NCBI GenBank assembly: GCA_016705245.1 | Contig: JADIYM010000025.1 | Span: 1-64,000 of the forward strand | Source: Blastocatellia bacterium | Lineage (GTDB): Bacteria > Acidobacteriota > Blastocatellia > UBA7656 > JADIYM01 | Direction of reading: 5' to 3' | DNA: 64,000 nucleotides | In this document: positions 1 to 9,675 of the stretch, in pieces | Layout: each line of letters begins with the position of its first letter | How positions within the stretch are numbered: position 1 is the first letter of the stretch | Translations under genes and position numbers: made by a program | Notes under the pieces: model-generated | Told to the model about the DNA's origin: nothing | The model's input: the letters and a program-made list of their open reading frames with translations, nothing else | Databases searched by the model: none

Positions 1-1
1 A

Positions 2-214
2 TCAGTCATCGACCTCGACGGCGCCCTCGACCGGCTCGAGTCGATGGACCCGAGGATGGCCCGCGTCGTCGAGCTCAAGTACTTCGGCGGCCTGACGAAC
101 CCCGAAATCGCCGAGGTCCTGTCGATCTCGGCAGCCACCGTCGACCGCGACGCGCCTGATCGCGGGATAAAGGTGCTGCGCCGCGAGTTGGATCGCGGGA
201 CCGAGCCGGGCTGA
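2..214 (+). CDS. ECF sigma factor, C-terminal part (region 4)
   Basis: The gene enters from the left edge, so only about 70 C-terminal residues are visible. They form sigma region 4, the helix-turn-helix that contacts the -35 element: RVVELKYFGGLTNPEIAEVL followed by SISAATVDRD, then a basic tail. The wording matches the ECF subgroup (TIGR02999-like) that in Acidobacteriota and Planctomycetes is commonly encoded beside large Ser/Thr kinases, and such a kinase follows here. The stop at 212-214 lies 4 bp before a long hairpin. Family placement is by motif recall; the N-terminal region 2 lies outside the window. Confidence 0.8.
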   Translation, partial: SVIDLDGALDRLESMDPRMARVVELKYFGGLTNPEIAEVLSISAATVDRDAPDRGIKVLRRELDRGTEPG

Positions 215-218
215 TGGC

Positions 219-322
219 TTGCCTCAGTGTCTCTGCGTCTCGGTGTCTCTGTGTGCGAAGCTCTTCGAAGCGATAAAGAGTTACGCACACAGAGACACGG
301 AGACGCAGAGACACTGAGGCAA
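219..322. repeat. Long inverted repeat, family A copy 1
   Basis: Arms 219-265 and 276-322 are 47 bp each with about three mismatches, around a 10-bp loop. Each arm is built from short words such as TCTCTGCGTCTC and TGTGTGCGAAGCTCTT. The repeat lies just after the sigma gene stop and before the kinase gene, so it may end or attenuate transcription between them. The same family recurs at 5556, 38315, 46452, 48129 and 54268. Confidence 0.9.
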
Positions 323-557
323 GGAATCACACGACTGCTCGCCCGCTGAGGCGATTCCCACGCGTTTCTCGCGGTAGAGAGTGAGTGGTCCTCTCATCGA
401 CGACTCGACCCCCTCGAGGAGCATCGCCCCCATGCCACCTCCTACCACCGAACGCACGAGCTTTCTCTCGGCGTCACGACTTGTCGCGAAGCGCATCCGG
501 GGAAATAATCCGGTGCGTCGATCCCACTCGTCCGCATCCCCTGGAGTTCCCCGCGCC

Positions 558-2504
558 GTGACGAAGCAGCAATGGCAGCAGGTCAAGAGCCTCCTTGCGC
601 TCGCCCTCGAGCAGCCGCCCGAGTCGCGCCGGGTCTTTCTACGCGAGGCCGCCGCGGACGACACCGAGCTCCTGCGCGAGCTCGAATCGCTGCTCGACGC
701 GCACGATCGGCCCGACGGCTTTTCGCTCGACGACGCGCCGCCCTTCGCGACGCAGTGGATCGACGAAGGCCCTGTCGCGAGCGGCCCGGTCGGCAGCTAC
801 AGCAAGATCTGTTCGCGTTGCCACTCGCGATACGGCCCGCTCGTCTTCGTGTGCCCGCAGGACGGAGAATCGCTCGCGGACGACCCTGAAGCGCTCGTCG
901 GCCTTACTCTCGACGGTCTGTACCACATCGAGCGACTCATCGGTCTGGGAGCGATGGGCCGCGTCTACGGAGCGCGGCACGCCCTCTTGCAGGACCGCGT
1001 CGCCATAAAGGTGCTGCGAAGCGACCTGGCCCAGAACGCCGACTTCGTGAAGCGCTTCCTGCGCGAAGGCCGCGCTGCCCGCTCGATCAACCATCCCAAC
1101 GTCGTCACCGTGCACGACCTGCGGACTTCGAGCGACGGACTGACCTACATGGTTCAGGAGTACGTCGACGGCCACACGCTGCGCGACGAGATGACTCCAA
1201 AGCAGCCAACGCCGCTCGCCGATGTCCTGCGCCTGCTCGAGCCGGTCGCCTCGGCGCTCGACGAGGCCCACGGCCACGGCGTCATCCATCGCGACCTGAA
1301 GCCCGAGAACATCATCATCGGCACGGTTTCGGGCAAGCCGGTCGTCAAGGTCACCGATCTCGGCATTGCGCGCCTGTTCGATCCACCCGACGAGCTTCCG
1401 GAGGTGCGCACGGAGCTCACGGAACCCGGGCAAGTCATGGGCACACCGCATTACATGTCGCCGGAGCAGTGGGGCGCGCCGCCGGACGACGGCGGGCCGG
1501 ACATCGATGCCCGGGCGGACGTATACAGCTTCGGCGTCATCACGTTCGAGTTGCTGACTGGAGTGAAGCCGTTCGACGCAGCATCCGTCCGGCAGCTCTG
1601 TCTTGCGCACGTGTCGCGCGAGGCACCGGATCCACTTGTCCTGGCGCCCGACCTGCCGGAGGCGGCGGCCGTTGCGCTGTTGCGGGCGCTCTCGAAGGAC
1701 CGCAACGACCGGCAGTCGTCGTGCGGCGAGTTCGTCGGGGAGCTCCTGGCGGCTTCTGTGATGGAAGCGGCGGCCGTGATGGCTGTCGACGAGCCCACCT
1801 CTCAACCTCGCGCACGCTGGTTCGCGGCCACAGCAGCCTTGATCGTCGTCGCCGTCGCGTTGACGGTCCTCGTTTACCGTTCACGTCTGGCGGACACGCC
1901 AGCATCGGCTGCGGCGGACGTCACTCCGCCTGTTGTCGCTCCGGCGCCTGTCACGGTCCTCGAGTGCACGGCTGAAGTTCAGAAATATCGGGGCGGACGA
2001 CCTGTGAAGACGCCCTTGCCCGTTTCCGTGGACCGCACGCTCATCGTCGAACAGGGGGACCGCATTCGCCTTGACCTGAAGAGTCCGCAAGCGGGCTGGC
2101 TCTACGTCCTCAACGAAACTGTAACGGCCAATGGCCAACCTTCGGACCTGCGCGTCCTCTTTCCAGTGCCCTGGACGAACGATGGCGTTGCCTCGCTCAC
2201 GGAGCGGCAGACGGTCACGCTGCCGCCGGCTAACGGAGCCTGGATCGAGTTCGACGACGAGCGCGGCGCAGAGGCGTTCTGGATCGTGTGGTCGGCGGAG
2301 CCGCTGGCCGCCTTTGACGGGATCGTCGCCCGGGCCAACGCGACGGATCGAAGCATCGTGTCGACGGATCAGGCCGCCGCGATCCGCGCCTTTCTCGCTT
2401 CTGCCGCCACGCCGATCGCCGATGCGTCGGAACCCGCCGGATTGACCTTGATCCGGTCGTCCTCGACACCGATCGCGTACCGGCTCGAGATTCAGCATTA
2501 CTGA
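558..2504 (+). CDS. Transmembrane Ser/Thr protein kinase with DUF4384-like C-terminus
   Basis: A membrane-bound Hanks-type kinase. Numbered from GTG 558, residues 1-60 form the helical N-terminal domain often seen in acidobacterial kinases (TKQQWQQVKSLLALALEQPP). Near residue 85 a zinc-ribbon-like CSRCHSRY...CPQDG follows. The kinase domain starts near 124 with the glycine loop GLGAMGRVYG, then VAIKVL, catalytic HRDLKPEN near 243, DLG near 268 and GTPHYMSPEQW. One membrane helix lies at about 424-441 (ALIVVAVALTVLVY). The exported C-terminus resembles DUF4384 (GDRIRLDLKSPQAGWLYVLN), probably a sensor or partner domain. The frame is open back to an ATG at 381, but family homology begins at 558, and GGAG lies 12 bp upstream of it. 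The neighbouring ECF sigma gene and the second DUF4384-like gene at 5801 suggest one signalling locus. Confidence 0.88.
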   Translation: MTKQQWQQVKSLLALALEQPPESRRVFLREAAADDTELLRELESLLDAHDRPDGFSLDDAPPFATQWIDEGPVASGPVGSYSKICSRCHSRYGPLVFVCPQDGESLADDPEALVGLTLDGLYHIERLIGLGAMGRVYGARHALLQDRVAIKVLRSDLAQNADFVKRFLREGRAARSINHPNVVTVHDLRTSSDGLTYMVQEYVDGHTLRDEMTPKQPTPLADVLRLLEPVASALDEAHGHGVIHRDLKPENIIIGTVSGKPVVKVTDLGIARLFDPPDELPEVRTELTEPGQVMGTPHYMSPEQWGAPPDDGGPDIDARADVYSFGVITFELLTGVKPFDAASVRQLCLAHVSREAPDPLVLAPDLPEAAAVALLRALSKDRNDRQSSCGEFVGELLAASVMEAAAVMAVDEPTSQPRARWFAATAALIVVAVALTVLVYRSRLADTPASAAADVTPPVVAPAPVTVLECTAEVQKYRGGRPVKTPLPVSVDRTLIVEQGDRIRLDLKSPQAGWLYVLNETVTANGQPSDLRVLFPVPWTNDGVASLTERQTVTLPPANGAWIEFDDERGAEAFWIVWSAEPLAAFDGIVARANATDRSIVSTDQAAAIRAFLASAATPIADASEPAGLTLIRSSSTPIAYRLEIQHY

Positions 2505-2515
2505 GGGGATTTTGA

Positions 2516-5500
2516 ATGGACGCGCTCCCTCCAAATCGCCACGTGCTCAGATCCCTCCGTCTGGTTCTCGTCGCGTGCCTGTGCTTCGGTGTCGCTACGA
2601 ACGTCAACGCGCAGTCCGCATCGCCTGAACCGCCGGCCGACGCTGTCGCGAATGCGCGCGAGGTTTACGAGCGAGCCATCGACTTCGCGGCCCAGGGCAA
2701 GATGCGGGAGGCGCTCGGTCCCGCCGAGGAAGCGCTCGTGCTCTTCGAGAAGGCGTTTGGTCCCGAGCATCGGGAGCTCATCGACCCGAACGGTCTCGTT
2801 TCGAACATGCGGCGCGACACGGGTGACCTTCGCGGCGCCGAAGCGCCGCTTCTGCGCGCCCTCTCCATCTGCGAGCGTGAATTTGGCGAAGAGAACGCCA
2901 GAACGGCGATCTACATGAACAACTGCGGCGTGCTCTACCGCCTGCTCGGCATGTACGGGAAGGCCCGGCCTTACTACGAGCGCGCCCTCGCCGTCCGTGA
3001 GCGTGTGCTCGGTCCCGAGAACGAGGACACCGGACAGTCCCACACTAACCTCGGCATCCTGCTCAAGGAGGTTGGCGAGTATTCGAATGCCTATGCGGAA
3101 ATGCTGCGTGGGGCCGGCATAACCGAGAACAAGTACGGCATCGCTGACCCCCGGACGGGCGTCAGCGCCGGCGTCCTCGCTTCACTAGCCACGTCGCAGG
3201 GTAACTACGCCGAGGCCGAACGCCTGTATCAGAAGGCGCTCGAGATCCACGACAAGGCACTCGGTCCCGAACACCGCACGACGCTCATATCGCTGAACAA
3301 CCTCGCACGCACTACCTGACCACAGGCGCCTACGATCAGGCGCGAAGCCTTCTGGAACGTCTGCTCGAGACGCGAACGAGGCTCTTCGGGCCAGAGCATC
3401 CCGAGACGCTCGCGGCGATCGCCAACCTGGCCTCGGTTCGCGGTACGACGGGCGAAACCAGGGCGCGCGCGCCCGCTGTTCGAAAGCGCACTCGAAATCA
3501 GCAGGAAGCTCTACGAATCCGACAGCGAGCAGATGGCTAAGGCCTACGGCTACATCGCGAACCTCGAGATGGCGGAAGGACATCTCGCCGCGGCGGAAGA
3601 GAACTTCGGGCGGGCGCTGGCCGTCCGAGAGAAGCAACTCGGTCAGGACCACCCGAAGACGGCGACCAGCCTGGCGGCGGTCGGATCGGTCCACCTTGCG
3701 AGAGGGGAATTCGAGGAGGCGCGAGAGTACCTTCAACGCGCGGTCGCCATCAACGAGCGGACGCTCGGCGTCGAGCATCCTTCGTCCGTGTCCGCACTTC
3801 GGGCGTGGGGCGATCTGCTCTGGGCGACGGGCCGAATTGCCGACGCCGTCGAGGTGCAGCGCCGGGCGAACAACGCCCGCGAGCGCGAGCTGCTCCGGAA
3901 CCTCACCGCAGGCTCTGAGCAGCGGAAGATGTCGTACCTCGATCTGACAGCCGGCGAGCTCGATCGCACCATCTCGCTGCACCAGGTCGCAGCTCGATCG
4001 AATCCGACGGCGGCCAGCGTGGCGCTCGAGATCATTCTGCGTCGCAAGGGGCGAGCGCTCGACGCGATGACTGGCCAGATCGAGTCGTTGCGACGGCGTT
4101 CGTCGCTGGCGGATCAGGAGTTGCTTGCGACCCAGCCTATGCCAGGGCGGAATTCGCCCGAAGCGCTCTCTCGGTTCCGAACGCGACGAACGACGCCGAA
4201 TACCGGGCCGGGCTGGAGAAGCTGCAACGGAAGGTAGAAGAGCTCGAGTCACTCGCAGCAGCGCGCAGCGCCGAGTTTCGTGCGAGCGCGCTGCCCGTGA
4301 CGCTCGTCGCGGTCCGCGAGGGTGTGCCCGCCGATGCGGCGCTCGTCGAGTTTGCAGCCTACGCTCCCTGGGACCCGAAAGCACGCACGTCGTCTCCGAA
4401 GCGATACACCGCGTACGTGCTCGAGCATTCCGGCGCCATCACGTGGACGGATCTCGGGCCGGCCGCGGAGATCGACGCGCTCGTGGCGTCGTTCCGGAGG
4501 GAGCTGCGAGCGCCATCGCACAGGCGAGCAGTTCGGGCTGCGGGTCGAGCGCTCGACGAGCGCATCATGCGGCCGGTGCGAAGGCGCGTTGGGCCCGGCG
4601 TCAAGCGGCTCCTCGTGTCGCCCGACGGTGCGTTGAACCTCGTTCCGTTCGCCGCGCTCGTCGACGAACGCGGCCAGTACCTCGTCAAGGGACGCGAGAT
4701 CGTCTATGTGACGAGCGGCCGCGAGCTGCTGCGACTGCGGCCGGGAGCGGACGGCGTGCGGGGCGGAACGCCGGAAATCGTCGCGAATCCTGACTTCGGC
4801 GTCTCGACGGGTGGCCCTCGGTCCCGACTCCAGTTCAGTCCGCTGCCTGGGACCGCGGCGGAAGCGCGTGAGCTCGGTCACCTCTTTCCGAAGGCGGCGG
4901 TGCTCACCGGAGCGCAGGCCACTGAGACGGCGCTGAAACGGATGAGCGCGCCTTCGATCCTGCACATCGCAACCCACGGGTTCTATCTTGTTGACGACGT
5001 CGAGTCGGCCTCGACACCGCGGCGTCGAGGCGGCAGTGGAAGCGACACGCGACGTCGTTCAGATTGCGGCGCCCTCGACGGCCGCTCCGGGCCAGATCCT
5101 GGCGGCTGCGCGAGGGCCGCTCCTGCGATCGGGGCTCGGGCTGGCCGGCGCTAACCGCAAGGCCGTTGAGGGACAGGACGATGGACTGCTGACGGCGCTC
5201 GAAGTTGCGGGCCTCGACCTGTGGGGCACGGAGCTCGTCGTGCTCTCGGCCTGCGATACGGGCGTGGGTCAGGTGAGCACGGGAAACGGCGTTTATGGAC
5301 TGCGCCGCGCGTTGACGCTTGCTGGCGCCGAGTCGCACCTGTCGAGCCTGTGGGCGGTATCGGACCGCAGCACGCGCGAGCTTATGGTTGCGTACTACGG
5401 GGAATTGCTTGCGGGGCGCGGGCGTTCAGAGGCTCTGCGGACGACGCAGCTGCGAATGCTGAAGGATCCGCGACGCAGCCATCCGTTTTACTGGGCCGGG

Positions 5501-5569
5501 TTCATCCCGTCCGGCGCGTGGTGGCCGCTGCGTGCGCTAGCCTCGGCACCGCGCCCCGTAACTCCGTGA
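2516..5569 (+). pseudogene. TPR-CHAT protein, interrupted by four frameshifts
   Basis: The parts read together as one secreted TPR protein with a CHAT (caspase-like HetF-associated) protease domain. It has an ATG at 2516 with GAGGGGA upstream and a signal peptide (LRLVLVACLCFGVATNVNAQ). Many TPR units of the kinesin-light-chain type follow (ALEIHDKALGPEHRTT). The CHAT domain has the catalytic His in HIATHGFYL (near 4975) and the Cys in LSACDTGVG (near 5255). Reading frame changes are needed near 3310, within a GC run near 3475, near 4132 and near 5015. Open pieces are 2516-3319, 3533-4237, 4297-5154 and 4988-5569. It lies 11 bp after the kinase gene, so the two are probably co-transcribed. 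The stop at 5567-5569 is inside a palindromic repeat. Decay and sequence error cannot be told apart here; both catalytic motifs are intact. Confidence 0.82.
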
Positions 5570-5664
5570 CTCCGCGGCTCTGTGACTCTGTGTGCGAAGC
5601 TCTTCAGCGTTCTCAAAGAGCTTCGCACACAGCGTCACAGAGCCAGGGAGGCACAGAGTTACGG
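5556..5664. repeat. Long inverted repeat, family A copy 2
   Basis: Arms 5556-5604 and 5616-5664 share the TGTGTGCGAAGCTCTT core of family A. The left arm contains the stop codon (5567-5569) of the CHAT reading frame. The structure lies between that gene and the DUF4384 gene and could act as a transcription terminator, although no T run follows. Confidence 0.88.
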
Positions 5665-5800
5665 ACACATCTCTCGCCCGACAGTGAGGCGATTCGGACG
5701 ATTTTCTCGCGCTACAGATGAGGATTTCGGTCGCCGCTTGTGCCGATCGACGGCCGGCTGAATACTGTCGACCCGAACCTGCCAGGCCCAGGAGAGTCCA

Positions 5801-6706
5801 ATGCAGTCCATCCGGCTCCGTCGAAGAGTCTTGCTGAGCGCCATCGCAACCCTTCTCGTCGCGCCGGCGACTCCATTTGCGGTCTTGGCTCAGTCCAGCG
5901 CCTCGGACGAACTTCGCGGCGCGAACTATGTCTACGCCAGGCCTGCCGCCCGGTCTCGAACGTCATCGAATCGGGCCCGGTACCGCAAACGTGCGGGCCG
6001 CCTGCCGTCGGCCGACGTCGCCGACGCGCGTATCGGCGTGACGTTATGGAGAGCCGACCCGTCCCGAGCGACGGGCCGCTCGTCGACGCGCGACATCGTG
6101 CAGGTAGGCTCCGAGACCAAGTCATGGTCTCTTGTGCGTGTCGGATCCGACACGGAGCTCGCTACTGGTGACCTTTTCCGCGTCGGCATCGAGACGCTCA
6201 GGTCCGGGTACCTCTATGTCATCAACAGGCCGATCCGCGCGGACGGAACGACCGGCGATCCTTACCTCGTTTTTCCCACGCGACGCATTCGTGGCGGTGA
6301 CAACTCTGTCGTTGCCGGCCGGATGGTGATGATCCCCACTCCTCCCGACGAGCCGCCGTTTCAGACGACCGATCCTTACGGCGACGTCGTGGGTGAAGAG
6401 CTCATCATCCTGGTCACTCCCAGTCCTATCGACATCGAGACGCGCGAGGATCGTTACCGCGTGCCGGCCGAGCTGCCGGAGTCGTGGATCACCGAGTGGG
6501 GCGCCCCGACCGAGACGTTCGAGCTGGTCGGCGGCGCCGGAGCAGCCTACACGCGCGTCGAGCGGGCCGCGGCGACGAATCCGGCCAGACTGCTCACTCC
6601 ATCCGAACCGCTCCCCCAGATCGTGCACATGCTGGCAGCAAAACCCGGCAGCCCGATGTTGGCGCGGGCGCTGCTACGCGTTCGCCGGACCTTGGCATCA
6701 CCTTAG
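5801..6706 (+). CDS. Secreted DUF4384-like protein
   Basis: An exported protein of 301 residues with no known enzymatic motif. A signal peptide covers about residues 1-30 (LLSAIATLLVAPATPFAVLA). After a basic linker the central part (about 85-225) resembles DUF4384: GDLFRVGIETLRSGYLYVIN and later DPYLVFP. This is the same type of domain as at the C-terminus of the kinase at 558. ATG 5801 has a good ribosome site, GGAGAG at 5791-5796. Placed downstream of the kinase and TPR-CHAT genes, it may be an exported partner of that system (inference). The 3' end faces the convergent TPR lipoprotein gene across a hairpin. Confidence 0.75.
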   Translation: MQSIRLRRRVLLSAIATLLVAPATPFAVLAQSSASDELRGANYVYARPAARSRTSSNRARYRKRAGRLPSADVADARIGVTLWRADPSRATGRSSTRDIVQVGSETKSWSLVRVGSDTELATGDLFRVGIETLRSGYLYVINRPIRADGTTGDPYLVFPTRRIRGGDNSVVAGRMVMIPTPPDEPPFQTTDPYGDVVGEELIILVTPSPIDIETREDRYRVPAELPESWITEWGAPTETFELVGGAGAAYTRVERAAATNPARLLTPSEPLPQIVHMLAAKPGSPMLARALLRVRRTLASP

Positions 6707-6720
6707 TTCTACTGCTCAAT

Positions 6721-6833
6721 GCGCGAAGCGCTTTGGAGTGCGGCGTGAATCGCCGCTTTGGATTCTTGACAGTTTGCGATCAAGATTTTTATCAAAAGCG
6801 GCGATCCACGCCGCACTCCAAAGCGCTTCGCGC
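6721..6833. repeat. Long inverted repeat, family B copy 1
   Basis: Arms of about 41 bp at 6721-6761 and 6793-6833 contain GCGAAGCGCTTTGGAGTGCG and CGCCGCTTTGG. The repeat lies in the short gap between two convergent genes (stops at 6706 and 6845), where it could work as a bidirectional terminator. Copy 2 is at 21928-22044. Confidence 0.9.
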
Positions 6834-6844
6834 AATGCCGGGCG

Positions 6845-8236
6845 TCACGCTCCCCTTGCTCGCAGGCGTGCGCGAACGCGCGGGGCGGCGAGCGGATCGA
6901 ACGCGGGCGAGAGCGAGAGTGCCTGCTCGAAGTACGTCCGCGACACATCTGCATCGCCGGCCGCAAGCGCGATCTCGCCTGCGTGATAGAGCATCCGCGC
7001 ATCGTCCGTCCCGAAGCGTAGCGCGTCCCGAATGGCCGCCTGCGCCTCGGCAATGCGGCCCGACTTGAGCGCCGTCCACGCAAGCGCGTCTGCACCGTAC
7101 ACATCGCGGCGGACTGAGTACTCCTTCGACGCATCTTCGTAGGCCTGCTCAACGCTGCGATCGTGATCGGCCCGGAAGATCGCAAGTTGCCGGTTGTAGA
7201 GCACACCGTTGAGCGCGCTCAGGCGTCCGATCTGCTCTACCAATGCGTATTGCGCGGCGGCGTCGGAATCGCGGCCGGCTGCGGCGTAGCAGTCCCCAAG
7301 CGCCGCAATGAACGCCGGATCGGGCACTATCCGAGACACGTGTTCGTATCCCGCAATTGCTCCGGCCAGGTCGCCGCGCGCCGCGAGCGCCCTTGCACGC
7401 GACGCCAGGGCCCTGAAATACCCCGGATAGACGACCAGCGAGTCGTCCGCGTGCCGCTCGGCGGCTTCGTAGTCTCCTCGTGCGAACGCCGTCTCTCCGA
7501 GCTGCCAGTGGCACCACGCAATGGTTTCGCGCGGCGCTGGATCGAGCTGCACTGCAGCCGCGAGCGCCGATTCGTATGCGCGCCTGGCGCGATCGTGCTC
7601 GCCGCGAAGCATCGCGAGCCGAGCCTGACGCGTCGCTACGTCGAAGGCTGCTCCGTCGCTCGATATCGCCCGCTGTTCGATTGTCCGGATCGTGACGGCG
7701 GCGGCCTCGTAGGATCCGAGCTCGAGCTGCACGTCGAAAAGCATGACGAGCGGCGCAATGCTTTCCGGTTCGAACGAGCGCCACTGCTCGGCATGTTGCC
7801 GCGCCGACTCGAATTCGTGCGATGCGAATTCCACGTGCGTGAGAGCCGCAAGACCGCCGACGTTCAGCTCTGCCGGCACCGACGCGAGCGACTCACGTGC
7901 TGCTCGACCCGCGAGCTCGAGGTAGGCAACGCTTCCCGTCTCGCGGACCTTCTGGAGGTAATAGCCCACTAGCTTGTTGCGCGCGATGAAGTCGTGTGGA
8001 TCTTCGCGTGCCTTGTCTTCGAGAAAACGGATTGCGCCGTCCGAAGCCGCGTCATCGGCCGCAATGGGCGAAGCGGGTGGCAACGGCTGCGCAGTGGAGT
8101 CGGCAGCCGGCGAAGTCGAAGCGCAGCCGCCGGCAGAAAGGACCACGACAACGAGCGCAAGAGCGAATCCGAGTTCTGGCTTGCGCCTTTGCGCCTTTGC
8201 GCGATTGTCTTTGAAGGCTCGAAGAGGTGCTCGCAA
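6845..8236 (-). CDS. TPR lipoprotein
   Basis: A predicted exported lipoprotein of about 463 residues. A hydrophobic segment ends in the lipobox LSAGGC near residues 33-38, followed by a Ser/Ala-rich linker. The rest is an array of TPR-like helical pairs (AERHADDSLVVYPGYFRALA, TYFEQALSLSPAFDPLAAP), implying a scaffold or binding role. The only start found upstream of the signal sequence is TTG at 8236, which lies inside palindromic repeat E, so the basic N-terminus is encoded by repeat sequence. It is the last gene of a minus-strand set with the DUF4331 gene and the nickel/cobalt transporter. Function is otherwise unknown; the start is uncertain. Confidence 0.75.
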   Translation of the reverse strand: MRAPLRAFKDNRAKAQRRKPELGFALALVVVVLSAGGCASTSPAADSTAQPLPPASPIAADDAASDGAIRFLEDKAREDPHDFIARNKLVGYYLQKVRETGSVAYLELAGRAARESLASVPAELNVGGLAALTHVEFASHEFESARQHAEQWRSFEPESIAPLVMLFDVQLELGSYEAAAVTIRTIEQRAISSDGAAFDVATRQARLAMLRGEHDRARRAYESALAAAVQLDPAPRETIAWCHWQLGETAFARGDYEAAERHADDSLVVYPGYFRALASRARALAARGDLAGAIAGYEHVSRIVPDPAFIAALGDCYAAAGRDSDAAAQYALVEQIGRLSALNGVLYNRQLAIFRADHDRSVEQAYEDASKEYSVRRDVYGADALAWTALKSGRIAEAQAAIRDALRFGTDDARMLYHAGEIALAAGDADVSRTYFEQALSLSPAFDPLAAPRVRARLRARGA

Positions 8237-8260
8237 AGGCGCAAAGGCGCAAAGGCGCGA
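8181..8260. repeat. Inverted repeat, family E
   Basis: Arms 8181-8204 and 8231-8260 are built from repeated GCGCCTTT words (AAAGGCGC on the other arm). It overlaps the 5' end of the TPR lipoprotein gene and contributes its TTG start and first codons. It is the only copy of this family in the window. Confidence 0.85.
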
Positions 8261-8354
8261 CGACTCGTGTGGCTGCTCATTCCAATCACAACGTCTAATC
8301 GAAAAAGCCGGGGCCGAGCCGTCCGCGGACAGCTCGACCCCAGCAGAGAAGCGC

Positions 8355-9566
8355 CTAGTTGCGCGTGTTGTCGTCGGTCACGTCCGGATTGCGCGGCTGC
8401 TGCGACAGCCCGAGGTACGGGAACGCGTCCGTCAGTGCGACGTCGTTGCCGTTCACGCTGTCGCCAATCGCCGTCTGGTTCGCGACGAAGAAGAGCACCG
8501 TGTCGACGACGTCGTCACCGAATCGGCGCCCGTTGGGGAACCCGGCTTCGGCGTTGTTGCCGCCGCCCGGGCCATTGTTCGGAATCGTGGTGTTGAGGCG
8601 CAGGAAGTCGCCATTGAGCACGGCGACGCTGGCCAGGATGTTCACGTTGTCAGTGTTCGTGCCGAGCGCCGTAAGCGTGCCGATGATGTCAGTGGCAAAC
8701 GTGCCGGCAGCATCCTTCGACGTCGAGGCGAGGTTGTATTCGTCCTTGCGCGCAAACGGGATCAACACCGTGTTGATGGCCGGCACGCCCATCCGGTCAA
8801 CGTTGACGAACTTGCCGGAGTAGACGACTTCGCCCGTCTTCGGCTTGAATGTCCGCTTGAGCTGCCTCTGCGTGAGCAGATCGACGCCGATTACGCCGTT
8901 CGACGTCTGAAGCAATGACAATGGCACGCTCAGCGCTACGCACATCGTGTTGTAGCCAGCGAAGCTGTCTCGGCCGCGAGCGAGCTGCGAGCCGTCCGGT
9001 GTCCCGGCCTGGATCGACGCGACGAACCGGTTGAAGCCAGGGATGTCGAAGAAGAACGGGTCGTCGGCGACTCCTGCGAAGAACGTCACGCCGGTCGCCG
9101 AATCCGTGCTGACCGTGCGGGTCGGCGCCGTCCCCGCGAGCGACGGTGGCGTCGTCATCGCGGTGACGCGGGTGCCGTTCGGAAGCACGACCGTCGCGGT
9201 CTGCGGCGTCGTGCGCGACGTGCGTTCCGAGAACGTGACGTCGATGAACCGGTCCGCGACCGCGTCGCCCGTTTCCTCGAGCTCGAGGCGATAACGCACG
9301 GTCGAATCGAAGGCGCCCTGGTTCGCGTTCTCGGATGGGACGATGAAGCCGACGACGGTGAACGCAAAGACGACCTTAGTGTTGTCCGACGGATCGAGGA
9401 AAGCGTAGACGTCGCCAATGTCCGCCGGCCGGTCGTGATCGGCCAACGGCGCTTCCGAGTGATCCGCGGCGCGGGTCACTCCCTGAGGCATCGAGAAAAA
9501 GGCAAGGCTGAGCACGACCGCCGTCACCGACAGCACGAACCCGGCTCTGCGAATTGAAGTCGACAT
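8355..9566 (-). CDS. DUF4331 family secreted protein
   Basis: A 403-residue exported protein of the DUF4331 family, whose biochemical role is not established. A signal peptide covers about 1-33 (VLSVTAVVLSLAFFSMPQGV). The family's opening words follow: ADHSEAPLADHDRPADIGDV and YAFLDPSDNTKVVFAFTV. Later blocks include the conserved C-terminal RRFGDDVVDTVL and DAFPYLGLSQQP. ATG 9566 was chosen over the longer open frame because AGGAGG lies 6-11 bp upstream and the signal peptide starts there. It lies about 110 bp downstream of the nickel/cobalt transporter gene on the same strand, suggesting a shared role, possibly in metal handling (inference). Confidence 0.88.
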   Translation of the reverse strand: MSTSIRRAGFVLSVTAVVLSLAFFSMPQGVTRAADHSEAPLADHDRPADIGDVYAFLDPSDNTKVVFAFTVVGFIVPSENANQGAFDSTVRYRLELEETGDAVADRFIDVTFSERTSRTTPQTATVVLPNGTRVTAMTTPPSLAGTAPTRTVSTDSATGVTFFAGVADDPFFFDIPGFNRFVASIQAGTPDGSQLARGRDSFAGYNTMCVALSVPLSLLQTSNGVIGVDLLTQRQLKRTFKPKTGEVVYSGKFVNVDRMGVPAINTVLIPFARKDEYNLASTSKDAAGTFATDIIGTLTALGTNTDNVNILASVAVLNGDFLRLNTTIPNNGPGGGNNAEAGFPNGRRFGDDVVDTVLFFVANQTAIGDSVNGNDVALTDAFPYLGLSQQPRNPDVTDDNTRN

Positions 9567-9675
9567 GGGAAATCCTCCTGCAAATTCGAAGACAAGTGTC
9601 TTCTTGCTGCTTCGCCGGTCCGCGGGGCTTCCCCTCAGGGCGCTCTCCGTCAGTCGCTCTCCGGCGGGTGCGCTA

